From contig MIBE01000058.1 of the NCBI GenBank assembly GCA_001829415.1, forward strand, positions 1-32,682: 32,682 bases of DNA, written 5' to 3'. The DNA comes from Spirochaetes bacterium GWF1_51_8. Its GTDB lineage: Bacteria > Spirochaetota > Brevinematia > Brevinematales > GWF1-51-8. The notes under the pieces were generated by a model that worked only from the letters and a program-made list of their open reading frames with translations, made no database searches and had not been told where the DNA came from. The position numbers and the translations under genes were made by a program. Shown here one piece after another: positions 6,815 to 14,270 of this stretch (position 1 is its first letter; every line of letters begins with the position of its first letter).

Positions 6815-7279
6815 ATGAAGACCTACGAAGGGAAGCTGAACGCGGCGGGATTGAAGATCGGGGTTGTCCTGGGCAAGTTCAATTCCTTTATCGGGGATAA
6901 GCTGGTGGACGGCGCGAAAGACGCGTTTATCCAGCTCGGCGGTAAGGACGAGGACATGGACGTCTACCGTGTGCCCGGCGCCTACGAGATCGCCGGCGTG
7001 ACGAGGAAACTCGTGAACAGCGGAAAGTACGACGCGCTTGTGTGTCTCGGTGTAATCATCCAGGGAGAAACCCCCCATTTCGAATATGTCGCGGGCAATT
7101 CCGCGAAGGCGATCATGGAACTCTCCGCCGAGGGCGGTATCCCGGTCATCTACGGGATTGTCACGGCGGGCGGCCTCGAACAGGCTGTCGACCGCGCGGG
7201 GGTGAAAATGGGCAACAAGGGATATTCGTCCCTGATGACAGCCGTGGAAATGGTGAATCTTTATAAGGACATGAAATAA
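6815..7279 (+). CDS. ribH: 6,7-dimethyl-8-ribityllumazine synthase
   Basis: A 154-residue enzyme making lumazine from 5-amino-6-ribitylamino-uracil and 3,4-dihydroxy-2-butanone 4-phosphate, the penultimate step of riboflavin synthesis. The diagnostic segments are VPGAYEIAG, GVIIQGETPHFEYVAGN (with the catalytic histidine) and GLEQAVDRAGVKMGNKG. Length is typical. GGAGG lies five bases before the ATG. No other riboflavin gene is in the window. The ribH-nusB adjacency seen here is common in many bacteria. Confidence 0.96.
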   Translation: MKTYEGKLNAAGLKIGVVLGKFNSFIGDKLVDGAKDAFIQLGGKDEDMDVYRVPGAYEIAGVTRKLVNSGKYDALVCLGVIIQGETPHFEYVAGNSAKAIMELSAEGGIPVIYGIVTAGGLEQAVDRAGVKMGNKGYSSLMTAVEMVNLYKDMK

Positions 7280-7285
7280 CCGCAT

Positions 7286-7825
7286 ATGGAATCCGTCAGT
7301 ATTCGCGAGTACAGCCGTCTTTTGGCGTTTCTCAGCCTCTATCTCTACGATCTAAACCGGGACGGTATCGCGGATATCGGCTCCTTTAGCTGGTATAACG
7401 ATATAGTTCAGTTCGACTCCGAGGGCATCCTTCCCGCGATCCCGGAGAACATCAAGCGCGAGGTCTTCGGATTCGCGTGGGAGATCGTTTCCGGAACATT
7501 ATCCAATCTCGAACGGATCGACACTCAAATCCGCGAGTTCCTGGTCAACTGGGAATTCAACCGGCTCCTTCCTGTGGACAGGGCGATCCTTCGTCTCGGC
7601 GCATACTCTCTGATCTACCGTCACGATATCCCGTGTGAAGTGACAATCTACGAGTGCAACGAACTCGCGATGGAATTCAGCGAAGAAAACTCGTACCGTT
7701 ATATCAACGGCATCCTGCATAACATCAAGCTCCGTTTCAGGCGTAACTTCCTGATGGACCGGATCGCGCCCGGCGGCAATTCGAAAAAGAAACTATTTAA
7801 AATTAAAAGGACCGGGAAACCATGA
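7286..7825 (+). CDS. nusB: Transcription antitermination factor NusB
   Basis: A 179-residue helical RNA-binding protein that joins NusE (S10) on boxA RNA during rRNA transcription. The conserved C-terminal half is clear: NWEFNRLLPVDRAILRLG, then the VTIYECNELAMEFS stretch and YRYINGILHNI. The N-terminal half diverges more and has an extra insert compared with the usual 130-160 residues. The last ~20 residues form a basic tail. It starts six bases after ribH. No strong ribosome-binding site is seen, so translation may be coupled. Its stop overlaps the mazG start by four bases. Confidence 0.92.
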   Translation: MESVSIREYSRLLAFLSLYLYDLNRDGIADIGSFSWYNDIVQFDSEGILPAIPENIKREVFGFAWEIVSGTLSNLERIDTQIREFLVNWEFNRLLPVDRAILRLGAYSLIYRHDIPCEVTIYECNELAMEFSEENSYRYINGILHNIKLRFRRNFLMDRIAPGGNSKKKLFKIKRTGKP

Positions 7826-8484
7826 AAGAATTCGACCGGCTTTTCGAGATAGTCCGCACTCTGCGGAGCGAAAACGGCTGTCCGTGGGATAAAGAGCAGA
7901 CCCTTCACACGATGCGCGACAGCCTGATCGAAGAGACCTACGAGGTTGTCGACTCGATCGACCGCAACCACACCGAAGACCTTCGCGAGGAACTCGGCGA
8001 CCTGATGTTCCTCGGACTCTTCCTCGCCTACCTCGGCGAGCAGGACACGCGTTTCACGGTGGCGGAGGTGCTCGAGACGGTCAGCGAGAAACTGGTCCGT
8101 CGGCATCCCCATGTCTTCTGCGGCGACTCTGTCGACGGCATCCCGGATATCCTCAAGAACTGGGAAGCGATCAAACAGACCGAGACGAAAAACCGCGGCA
8201 AAGGTGTTTTCGACGGCATCCCGAACTCGCTGCCGGAAATCCAGCGCTTCTTTAAAATCCTGCATAAGATCGACCGTAACGGTGAAAACCTCCGCGACTA
8301 CGAGGAAAAGCCGCTTGACGGCGCGATGGAAAACGCTATGAATGACCTCAATTCCGATACCGCCGCCGTACTTTTCAAGACTTTACTTATCGAGTGCTAT
8401 TCCCGTAAAATAGACGTTGCTCACCTCATCCGCAGCGCCGGGGAAGAAGTTAAGTCGCGTTATTTAAAAAAGAAGTCAGAATAA
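7822..8484 (+). CDS. mazG: MazG-type nucleoside triphosphate pyrophosphohydrolase, second domain degenerate
   Basis: A 220-residue protein with a clear N-terminal MazG domain: CPWDKEQTLHTMRDSLIEET and LREELGDLMF, which carry the EExxE...ExxD metal-binding acids. This domain hydrolyses (d)NTPs to the monophosphate and pyrophosphate, clearing aberrant nucleotides. Full-length MazG proteins are about 260 residues with two such domains. Here the C-terminal part (about 135-220) keeps only the outline; where the second EELGDLLF would be it reads SDTAAVLFKTLLIEC, without the acids. The second domain is probably structural only. The ATG overlaps the nusB stop (ATGA), which implies translational coupling. 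Confidence 0.92.
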   Translation: MKEFDRLFEIVRTLRSENGCPWDKEQTLHTMRDSLIEETYEVVDSIDRNHTEDLREELGDLMFLGLFLAYLGEQDTRFTVAEVLETVSEKLVRRHPHVFCGDSVDGIPDILKNWEAIKQTETKNRGKGVFDGIPNSLPEIQRFFKILHKIDRNGENLRDYEEKPLDGAMENAMNDLNSDTAAVLFKTLLIECYSRKIDVAHLIRSAGEEVKSRYLKKKSE

Positions 8485-8646
8485 CTAAAGAATTCGCGCC
8501 TCTCTTTCGATATATATAATAAGGGAAGTTTTATTGAACGAGAATACATTAATAAAACCGGCCCGGGTCCGCGCTATTGACGCCAGGACGGCGTTGAAAA
8601 AGCGGAAGTAAGTAAGAAGAGATTCCACTATTCCAAGGAGGGAATT

Positions 8647-8964
8647 ATGGACATCAATATCAACGGATTGAGTCCGGGTGTTCCTCAGCACGATGCGAAG
8701 GTCGAGCTTGAGAAAAAAGCCGAACAGGCCGCCATCGCGGCGAAGAAAGAAACCGAGCAGAAGAAAGCCTCGGCTGTAAAAGAAGAGAAGAAAGAAGAAG
8801 AGAAAGAGCCCGAGAGAGAGCCGGTCGACATGACAAAATTCGTCATGAGTTCCACCGACATGAAAGAACTGCTTCTGCTGATGGGTTCGCGCGGTAAGAG
8901 CGAGGCGATCGAACGGATGGTCGAAGTCGTGAAGAAAGAACGCGAGATGCTGAAGAACCAGTAA
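8647..8964 (+). CDS. Small charged coiled-coil-like protein of unknown function
   Basis: A 105-residue protein, no signal peptide and no membrane segment. Residues 20-60 are almost entirely Lys, Glu and Ala and should be disordered or coiled-coil. The C-terminal 40 residues (from VDMTKFVMSSTDMKELLLLM) look helical and amphipathic. AAGGAGGG lies a few bases before the ATG, so translation should be good. Its stop overlaps the start of the prepilin-peptidase-like gene by one base, so the two are probably made together. I do not recognise the family. Confidence 0.75.
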   Translation: MDININGLSPGVPQHDAKVELEKKAEQAAIAAKKETEQKKASAVKEEKKEEEKEPEREPVDMTKFVMSSTDMKELLLLMGSRGKSEAIERMVEVVKKEREMLKNQ

Positions 8965-9596
8965 TGGAATTAGTTATCACCTGCCTGCTTTGTGTCGGCC
9001 TGACTATCACAATTAACCATTTCTATAAAAACGGGAGGCAGTCTCTCGTTTTTTCGGCGGCAGCCTCGATTGTTATTTCCCTTTGTTTCTACCTTCTGTT
9101 CCGTTCGATGCCCATCCTTATCTATGTCTGTCTGACCGGATTCGTGTTCAACCTCGTCCTGCTGTCGCTCGAGGATATGAAAAACCTTTCGGTAACGGAC
9201 TGGCAGATCGCGGTTTTCGGGGCTATTGCTCTGCTTCTCAGGATATTTCTCCCCATCCCCATCCTCGCTACTGTCATCTCGGCCGCGGGCGGATTTCTCC
9301 TCTTTTTCGTCCCTTATTTAGTCACCCGCCGTGAGGGAATCGGGATCGGCGACGTCCTTGTGATGACCGGTGTGTCTCTCGTGACAACTCCGGTCGAGAC
9401 GGTACTGGTGTTCCTTTTCACCGCGTTCAGCGCGACGATCTACGGGGCGATCCGCTACTTCGTGTCCGGCTCACGTGAGCGTATCCCGCTGATACCGTTT
9501 ATCGCGGGCGCGGCGATACTCGTGCTGGGGCTGCGGGATTTCCTGATTCCGCTTCTCGGTCTGCGGGATTTGTACAATCTGCAATTCCTTTTCTGA
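8964..9596 (+). CDS. A24-type prepilin peptidase-like membrane protease
   Basis: A 210-residue membrane protein with six to eight hydrophobic segments. It shows the two aspartates of the GxGD-class aspartic proteases of family A24: D71 in LSLEDMKNLSVTDWQ, and D130 in the motif GIGIGDV. It ends with RIPLIPFIAGAAIL, which matches the PxxPFl block of the family. It lacks the N-terminal methyltransferase domain of full-length PilD-type enzymes, so it resembles the short CpaA or archaeal forms. Such enzymes cut the leader peptides of type IV pilin-like proteins at the inner membrane. No pilin or pilus-assembly gene lies in the window, so the substrate is unknown. It overlaps the preceding small gene by one base. 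Confidence 0.75.
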   Translation: MELVITCLLCVGLTITINHFYKNGRQSLVFSAAASIVISLCFYLLFRSMPILIYVCLTGFVFNLVLLSLEDMKNLSVTDWQIAVFGAIALLLRIFLPIPILATVISAAGGFLLFFVPYLVTRREGIGIGDVLVMTGVSLVTTPVETVLVFLFTAFSATIYGAIRYFVSGSRERIPLIPFIAGAAILVLGLRDFLIPLLGLRDLYNLQFLF

Positions 9597-9621
9597 CAAT
9601 CTTTTTGACCGCATGATTCTT

Positions 9622-9630
9622 TGCTATAAT
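9622..9630 (+). promoter_or_regulatory. Extended -10 promoter for the 7TM-MCP operon
   Basis: TGC-TATAAT at 9622-9630 is an extended -10 element about 48 bases upstream of the MCP start. No good -35 box is seen at 17 bases (TTTTTG); a TTGACC at 9605-9610 is only 14 bases away. A GATTC (GANTC) lies at 9615-9619 just upstream. Confidence 0.55.
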
Positions 9631-9677
9631 CCGCCGGAAGATATAAAATAATGTAATTCTGAAGGATGGGGCGTTTT

Positions 9678-11990
9678 ATGAAAGTCGCGATAACGCGGTT
9701 TGCGGTCTGGCTGATAGTATTCATGACCGGATGTTTGATTACCGCAAATGCGGCGCCGGTTCTGAAAAACCTTGAAACCCGTTTCTGGCTGACAAACTTT
9801 TCGTTTATCGAATCCGATTTCGATTTAGAAAATGCCAAGGAACTTCTCGGACTGCCCCTTTCATCCAGCCTATTCAAACCCTATGATGGAAAAACCCTGC
9901 CGAAGAACACTAACTATTCCCGGAGCATGTATACATTTCAGATGGAGTTTTTTATCGATGAGGCGATGACCGGCGGGACGATCTGCCTCTATGTCGGGAA
10001 TATCGACTGGCCGACATTCGTATACCTGAACGGGTCGCTCATCCACATCAAGGGTTCGATCAGCTCGAATTATTACCATTCCATGAACTATGGGTTCGAC
10101 CGGATTATTCTCCCTGTGGGAATACTGAAATTCGGTGCCGATGCGACGAACATCATTCAGGTGCAGGGCTTCCCAAAGTTTGAAATTTACCCCCTCCCAG
10201 AAATGTTCCTGACTTCATACGAGGACGCGACCGTTTCGGTTTTTATCCGGAATCTCTTCACGATCCATATGGTTCAGGGCGCGGTCGTGGTGGGAATGAT
10301 TATGTTTTTTTATTTTATGCTGTTATTTATCAGTATGCGGAATAAAAACTGGAAATATCTCTACATGGCGCTCATCTGCATATTCTATGTGATGGGGCAG
10401 ATAAATATTACACTCTCGCAGGATTTCAGCAACGAAGTCCTGCTGGAGAAGATTTCACGTACCGGACTTCCGCTTTCTTCGGTGGCGCTCGCGATGTTCC
10501 TGCTCGAGTTCACAGACACATGGAAGAAAAAATTCCTGCTGAGGGCGTTGATCTTCTCCCCTCTGATTCTGATCTCCTTGGTGACTTTGTTTTTCGATTC
10601 AAAACAAGCCATTTCGGAGTACTTCAACATCGTGACGAATCTCGTTGTTACCCCGATGCTGATCTTCACATTGACCATTTCCACAATCGCGGTCATCAAG
10701 AAACCCGAAAAGCGGAAAGAGATACTCGTGATCATGTTCACGATCCTTGTGCTGGTGAGCGCAAGTATCCATGACCTTGTCAACCTGTGGAACAGTAAAA
10801 CGCCGTTCGCATGGCTGAACCCCTACGGATACGTCCTGCTCGTGTTCACTCTTTTCTTCATTCAAGCCCGCGAGCAGGCGAAACTCTATCAAGAGTCTAT
10901 CGACCACATGCACCAGATCGATATCAAGAACGCATCCCTCAATAAGCTGATCGAGAACCTCAGGATGGTTTCCAATAACCTGAGCGGGACAAGCGGCCGA
11001 CTGCAGAAGACTATCGAAAGCTCGCTCGACCTGATCCATTGGTACGAGAGCAGTACCGAGCAGATCGCCGAGATCATGAATAATAAGTTTGTCGATATCA
11101 AGAGCCTGATCGATGGGATAACCGAGATGATCAAGACGTCCGGCGACCGTGTACCCAAGGCTATCGGGAACCAGACCGCGCTGATCGGGCAGGTCAAATC
11201 GACGATATCGGAGAACGACGAAAGCTCGCGCGGCGTCTCGAAGAAGATCGCCGATACCAACGAGACCGCCCAGCATCTCGCCGAGATGGCGGCAAGGAGC
11301 GTTATCGTCCTGAGCGACACCAAGAAAGCGATGCACAAGATCACCGAGTTTTCGACGTTCGTGCTGAGCCTCCTCAAGACGATGGAAGAGATCACCGACC
11401 GGAGCAGTACCCTCGCGATCAACGCCTCTATCGAGGCGGTCAAGGCCGGGAAAGCGGGCCAAGGGTTCGCAGTGGTCGCGAAAGAGATGCGGAATCTCTC
11501 GCGCGAGACCAAGACCAATCTCGAATCGAGTATGAAGAAGATCAAGGAACTCGCGGTGGTTGTCTCACGGAGCATGGAGATGTCCGATCAGGTTTCGACG
11601 TCGATCCAGCAGATCATCGAAAGCTCGAGGGCATCCGCCGAGATGATCTCCGATGTCAACCGGATGATCCAGAAACAGCGCGACGACTTCACCGGGATCA
11701 CCTCCGCCGCCGAGAACCTTTTCAACGACGCGTTGACAATAAAACAGCTTTCCGAGAACGAGGTCGCCGAGAACAACCGGATCGTCGAGACGATGCAGGA
11801 GTTCGGAGATTCGTTCAACTCGATCATCGATATGCTGGGCAACCAGAAAAACATGCAGGTCGAACTGCAGAACTCGATGAGCTCCATCCGCGGAGTGATG
11901 GAAGAGAACATGAAACTTGTCGAGGTGCTGAACGATAATATCACCCGGAGCGGGGAAGGAATAACAGGAATAAGAGAGGTAAAAGAGTGA
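9678..11990 (+). CDS. 7TM-sensor methyl-accepting-type signalling protein
   Basis: A 770-residue membrane receptor. Residues 1-25 form a signal peptide. About 26-190 is an extracytoplasmic domain with a beta-rich pattern (CLYVGNIDWPTFVYLNGS) like the 7TMR-DISM extracellular jelly-roll domain. About 195-405 holds seven hydrophobic helices. No HAMP domain is evident. The rest is a long coiled coil with the MCP hairpin tip near residue 575: EITDRSSTLAINASIEAVKAG, then QGFAVVAKEMRNLS. The tip contacts CheA/CheW in classical receptors. The start at 9678 was chosen over ATG 9666, because AAGGA sits 11 bases from 9678 but touches 9666. Its stop overlaps the next gene by four bases (GTGA), coupling it to the five-paralog array. 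Confidence 0.88.
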   Translation: MKVAITRFAVWLIVFMTGCLITANAAPVLKNLETRFWLTNFSFIESDFDLENAKELLGLPLSSSLFKPYDGKTLPKNTNYSRSMYTFQMEFFIDEAMTGGTICLYVGNIDWPTFVYLNGSLIHIKGSISSNYYHSMNYGFDRIILPVGILKFGADATNIIQVQGFPKFEIYPLPEMFLTSYEDATVSVFIRNLFTIHMVQGAVVVGMIMFFYFMLLFISMRNKNWKYLYMALICIFYVMGQINITLSQDFSNEVLLEKISRTGLPLSSVALAMFLLEFTDTWKKKFLLRALIFSPLILISLVTLFFDSKQAISEYFNIVTNLVVTPMLIFTLTISTIAVIKKPEKRKEILVIMFTILVLVSASIHDLVNLWNSKTPFAWLNPYGYVLLVFTLFFIQAREQAKLYQESIDHMHQIDIKNASLNKLIENLRMVSNNLSGTSGRLQKTIESSLDLIHWYESSTEQIAEIMNNKFVDIKSLIDGITEMIKTSGDRVPKAIGNQTALIGQVKSTISENDESSRGVSKKIADTNETAQHLAEMAARSVIVLSDTKKAMHKITEFSTFVLSLLKTMEEITDRSSTLAINASIEAVKAGKAGQGFAVVAKEMRNLSRETKTNLESSMKKIKELAVVVSRSMEMSDQVSTSIQQIIESSRASAEMISDVNRMIQKQRDDFTGITSAAENLFNDALTIKQLSENEVAENNRIVETMQEFGDSFNSIIDMLGNQKNMQVELQNSMSSIRGVMEENMKLVEVLNDNITRSGEGITGIREVKE

Positions 11991-12490
11991 TCGAAGAACA
12001 GTTTCATGGGCTGACGGCGATGTCTCCGGTAGAGACCGGCCTTGTCAGGAAAGGGTATAAAGAGATCAGGTTATTGCTGATCGTTTTCGTCTCGGCCATG
12101 CCCTTTTGGGCCTGTCTTGTTGTCTGGGGCGCATTCATGAGCGAGATTGGAATGATCGTCGGCGGCGCGATCCCGTTAGTGATGTTTATCGGCTTGATCA
12201 TCGGATTTGCGCTCGTGATTGATAAGTACGCGCGCGACCTGAGAGAGAACATAAAAGTCTCTATTCGCGGGTTAGTCGAGGAAAAAGAGGAGCGTGTCGT
12301 GAAGAGCACCGCCTACTACACCATCCGTGTCGCGGGTAAGATGTTCGATCTCACCCCAGAACAATATAATTCCGTGAACAAATGGGAAAATATCGAAATT
12401 CAAGCGTCGCGTTATTCGCTGACTGTAGTGAATATCGTGAAAACCCCGTTACCCGAACCGGAAAAGAAAAAGAAGAAGAAAGCGGCATAA
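11987..12490 (+). CDS. Paralog A of a two-TM small-protein array
   Basis: A 167-residue protein starting at GTG 11987, inside the MCP stop, with GAGAGG upstream. The layout is: N-terminal cytoplasmic motif AMSPVETGLVRKGYKE; two hydrophobic segments (about 28-50 and 55-76); a charged linker; and a small C-terminal domain, YYTIRVAGKMFDLTPEQYNS then IEIQASRYSLTVVNI. It ends in a lysine-rich tail. The same layout recurs in the next four genes, so this is the first member of a tandem family. I do not recognise the family. The 4-nt overlap with the receptor gene suggests a functional link. Confidence 0.85.
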   Translation: MIEEQFHGLTAMSPVETGLVRKGYKEIRLLLIVFVSAMPFWACLVVWGAFMSEIGMIVGGAIPLVMFIGLIIGFALVIDKYARDLRENIKVSIRGLVEEKEERVVKSTAYYTIRVAGKMFDLTPEQYNSVNKWENIEIQASRYSLTVVNIVKTPLPEPEKKKKKKAA

Positions 12491-12510
12491 TCCGTACTAT
12501 CGAGGTGAAA

Positions 12511-12969
12511 ATGCAGGAAGAGATCATCATGAACAAAATGCCGATGTCCGGCGGCGAGATCGAGAAACTGGAACGTGAAAAAAGCAAGATCCGCATGATG
12601 TTTATCATCTACGCGGTCCTGAGCGTCATCTTTTCCGGGGCCATCGTCTTCGCTTTGATTTACGGGATATTTATGCTGGCTATCATGTCCGCGCTCCCGA
12701 TCATCGCATACGCGATCATCAGCATCATCTTTTCGTTCAAGTACTCACGGATGAAAAAAGACCTCGCCGAGCAGATGATGTATTCCGAAACCGGAAAACT
12801 GGACGACATATTCATCTCATACAAGGGGCCGAGCTACAGGTTCCTAATGAACGGCAAATGGCGGCGCGGATTCCGCGAGATGGTCGACGAGCTGAAAAAG
12901 GGCGACCGGATCGAACTCTACCTCGCGTGCAACTCGCGCGTCCCTGTCGGGTTCAAGAAAGTTTCCTAA
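12511..12969 (+). CDS. Paralog B of the two-TM array
   Basis: A 152-residue protein. The start was set at 12511, where GAGG lies five bases upstream; a second ATG at 12529 also has a purine-rich site. The frame is open further left to 12382 but overlaps paralog A there. It has the array layout: MPMSGGEIEKLEREKSKIR, two hydrophobic segments (about 28-75), a linker beginning KKDLAEQMMYSETGKL, and a C-terminal domain YRFLMNGKWRRGF...GDRIELYLACNSR. It is the most diverged copy in the C-terminal domain, where the usual YY pair is lost. Its stop codon overlaps the AAGGAG of paralog C. Function unknown. Confidence 0.82.
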   Translation: MQEEIIMNKMPMSGGEIEKLEREKSKIRMMFIIYAVLSVIFSGAIVFALIYGIFMLAIMSALPIIAYAIISIIFSFKYSRMKKDLAEQMMYSETGKLDDIFISYKGPSYRFLMNGKWRRGFREMVDELKKGDRIELYLACNSRVPVGFKKVS

Positions 12970-12978
12970 GGAGCCCTT

Positions 12979-13440
12979 TTGAGCGATCTATCCATACATC
13001 CCAGAATGCCGCTTTCACCTGAAGATATCGCGCTGCTCGGGAAAAACAAGCGCCCGATGAAGGGGGCGATGATCGCGATGATCGTCCTGGCCGCGCCGTG
13101 GCTGGCAGTCATCCCGATTTCGTTCTTCGGCGGGAATTTCGATCTCGGTATCGCGGGCTTTATCCCGTTGACTACCTTGGGCGGAATGGCGGCGATTTTT
13201 ACCGTGCTGAACGGGCAACTCAAACGCGATCTGGAAGAAGGGATGAAGGTTTATTTCAGCGGGACGGTCGAACGGAAGAGGTTCCTTCACGGTAAGGGCG
13301 GGATTTATTACTACCTCGAAGTCTGCGGTAAAGAGTACCGTGTGGAACGCGGCTTCTACGAGCTTGTAAACGAGTCCGAGAGCGTCCGTCTGGAAATTGC
13401 CCCCTATTCCCGCCATGTGCTCAGTGTGTCCAAGGCCTGA
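12979..13440 (+). CDS. Paralog C of the two-TM array
   Basis: A 153-residue protein starting at TTG 12979, with AAGGAG five bases upstream. The layout is MPLSPEDIALLGKNKRPMKG; two hydrophobic segments (about 31-50 and 56-76); KRDLEEGMKVYFSGTVERKR; then YYYLEVCGKEYRVERGFYELV and VRLEIAPYSRHVLSV. The N-terminal motif and the C-terminal domain are closest to paralog D, which also starts at TTG with the same MSD. The C-terminal block looks like a small beta domain of about 45 residues. Function unknown. Confidence 0.85.
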   Translation: MSDLSIHPRMPLSPEDIALLGKNKRPMKGAMIAMIVLAAPWLAVIPISFFGGNFDLGIAGFIPLTTLGGMAAIFTVLNGQLKRDLEEGMKVYFSGTVERKRFLHGKGGIYYYLEVCGKEYRVERGFYELVNESESVRLEIAPYSRHVLSVSKA

Positions 13441-13470
13441 CAGCGGCATTAATCTACAAAGGAGCGGCCG

Positions 13471-13707
13471 TTGAGCGATATAAACGAGATGTCCGGGTAC
13501 GCGAGATCGCCATTGACGCCCGAAGATATCGAAAAGCTCAAAAAGAACAAGCGCCTCATCAAGGGTTCGGTGTACTATTCGTTCAAGCTCGGGGGGAAAG
13601 ACTATACTGTCGATAAGGAGTTGTTCGATCAGATCGTCGAGGGCGAAAGTGTCAGGGTGGAGATCACCCCAAATACTAAGTGCGTCCTCAATGTGAATAA
13701 AAGCTGA
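13471..13707 (+). CDS. Paralog D: soluble, internally deleted copy
   Basis: A 78-residue protein, TTG start with GGAG six bases upstream. It has the N-terminal motif SPLTPEDIEKLKKNKRLIKG joined directly to the C-terminal domain VYYSFKLGGKDYTVDKELFD and VRVEITPNTKCVLNV. The ~75 residues with both membrane segments and the linker of paralog C are missing, in frame. The joint falls at an AAGGG stretch that occurs at both deletion ends in paralog C, which suggests slippage or recombination. With its ribosome-binding site and frame intact it may be a working soluble version that could compete with or titrate its membrane paralogs. It may equally be a harmless relic. Confidence 0.8.
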   Translation: MSDINEMSGYARSPLTPEDIEKLKKNKRLIKGSVYYSFKLGGKDYTVDKELFDQIVEGESVRVEITPNTKCVLNVNKS

Positions 13708-13718
13708 ACGGCAGGCCT

Positions 13719-14183
13719 ATGGAAACTAATATTCCGTTAACACAAAGCGAAAAGGTCATTCTTGAACTGCACCGCAAGGAAACCCTGAACTATATCCTTC
13801 TCGCGGCGGGTGTGCTGGCTGTCTGCGCGGGACTGGGAATCTGGTGGATACTGAAGTTCAGCGTGGAATACAGAGTCACCGGCATCGCCCTCATCCTTCT
13901 TTTCTCCGCCGTACTCGTCCGCCTCATCCTCGTCCGTTCCCGTGTCGGGCACGACCTCGCCGGGGGGATGAAGGAAACCGTCCATTCGTCCGTAACTTTA
14001 AAAACAAGAAGCGGCCGCCGGCATTCGGTGAGTTATTATATCCGCTGCGGCAAACTGAAGTTCAGTGTGAACGCCGAGATGTACGCGCGACTGAATCAGG
14101 GCGATCCGGTGGAGATTGTCATCGCGCCCCGTTCGCGGATACTCTTCGATATCCGGAAGATTGCACACAATCCGCCGGAATAA
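13719..14183 (+). CDS. Paralog E of the two-TM array
   Basis: A 154-residue protein starting 11 bases after D. The layout is IPLTQSEKVILELHRKE; two hydrophobic segments (about 26-46 and 53-72); HDLAGGMKETVHSSVTLKTR; then SYYIRCGKLKFSVNAEMYA and VEIVIAPRSRILFDI. The family pattern is conserved, but sequence identity to C is low, so this is an old duplicate. It is the last gene of the run that begins with the receptor at 9678. lnt follows with its own promoter. Function unknown. Confidence 0.84.
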   Translation: METNIPLTQSEKVILELHRKETLNYILLAAGVLAVCAGLGIWWILKFSVEYRVTGIALILLFSAVLVRLILVRSRVGHDLAGGMKETVHSSVTLKTRSGRRHSVSYYIRCGKLKFSVNAEMYARLNQGDPVEIVIAPRSRILFDIRKIAHNPPE

Positions 14184-14221
14184 AACCCGCTCTTCATATT
14201 AAAATTCTAAACCGCGTCTAT

Positions 14222-14250
14222 TTGTGGAAAATCCGATTCGATATTATAAT
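14222..14250 (+). promoter_or_regulatory. Sigma70-type promoter for lnt-hisZ-purA
   Basis: TTGTGG (14222-14227) and TATAAT (14245-14250) are 17 bases apart, 20 bases upstream of the lnt ATG. A GATTC (GANTC) lies in the spacer at 14235-14239. The leader would be very short, with GAGGAG inside it. Confidence 0.65.
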
Positions 14251-14270
14251 ATGCGGTTGAGGAGTGAATT

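Noticed and set aside
8486..8513. Sigma28-like promoter (TAAA then 16 bases then TTCGATAT) and a lone TATAAT at 8515-8520 upstream of the small charged gene
   Set aside because: Spacing and -10 box fit sigma28 only loosely, and the TATAAT lacks a -35 partner; not strong enough to list.
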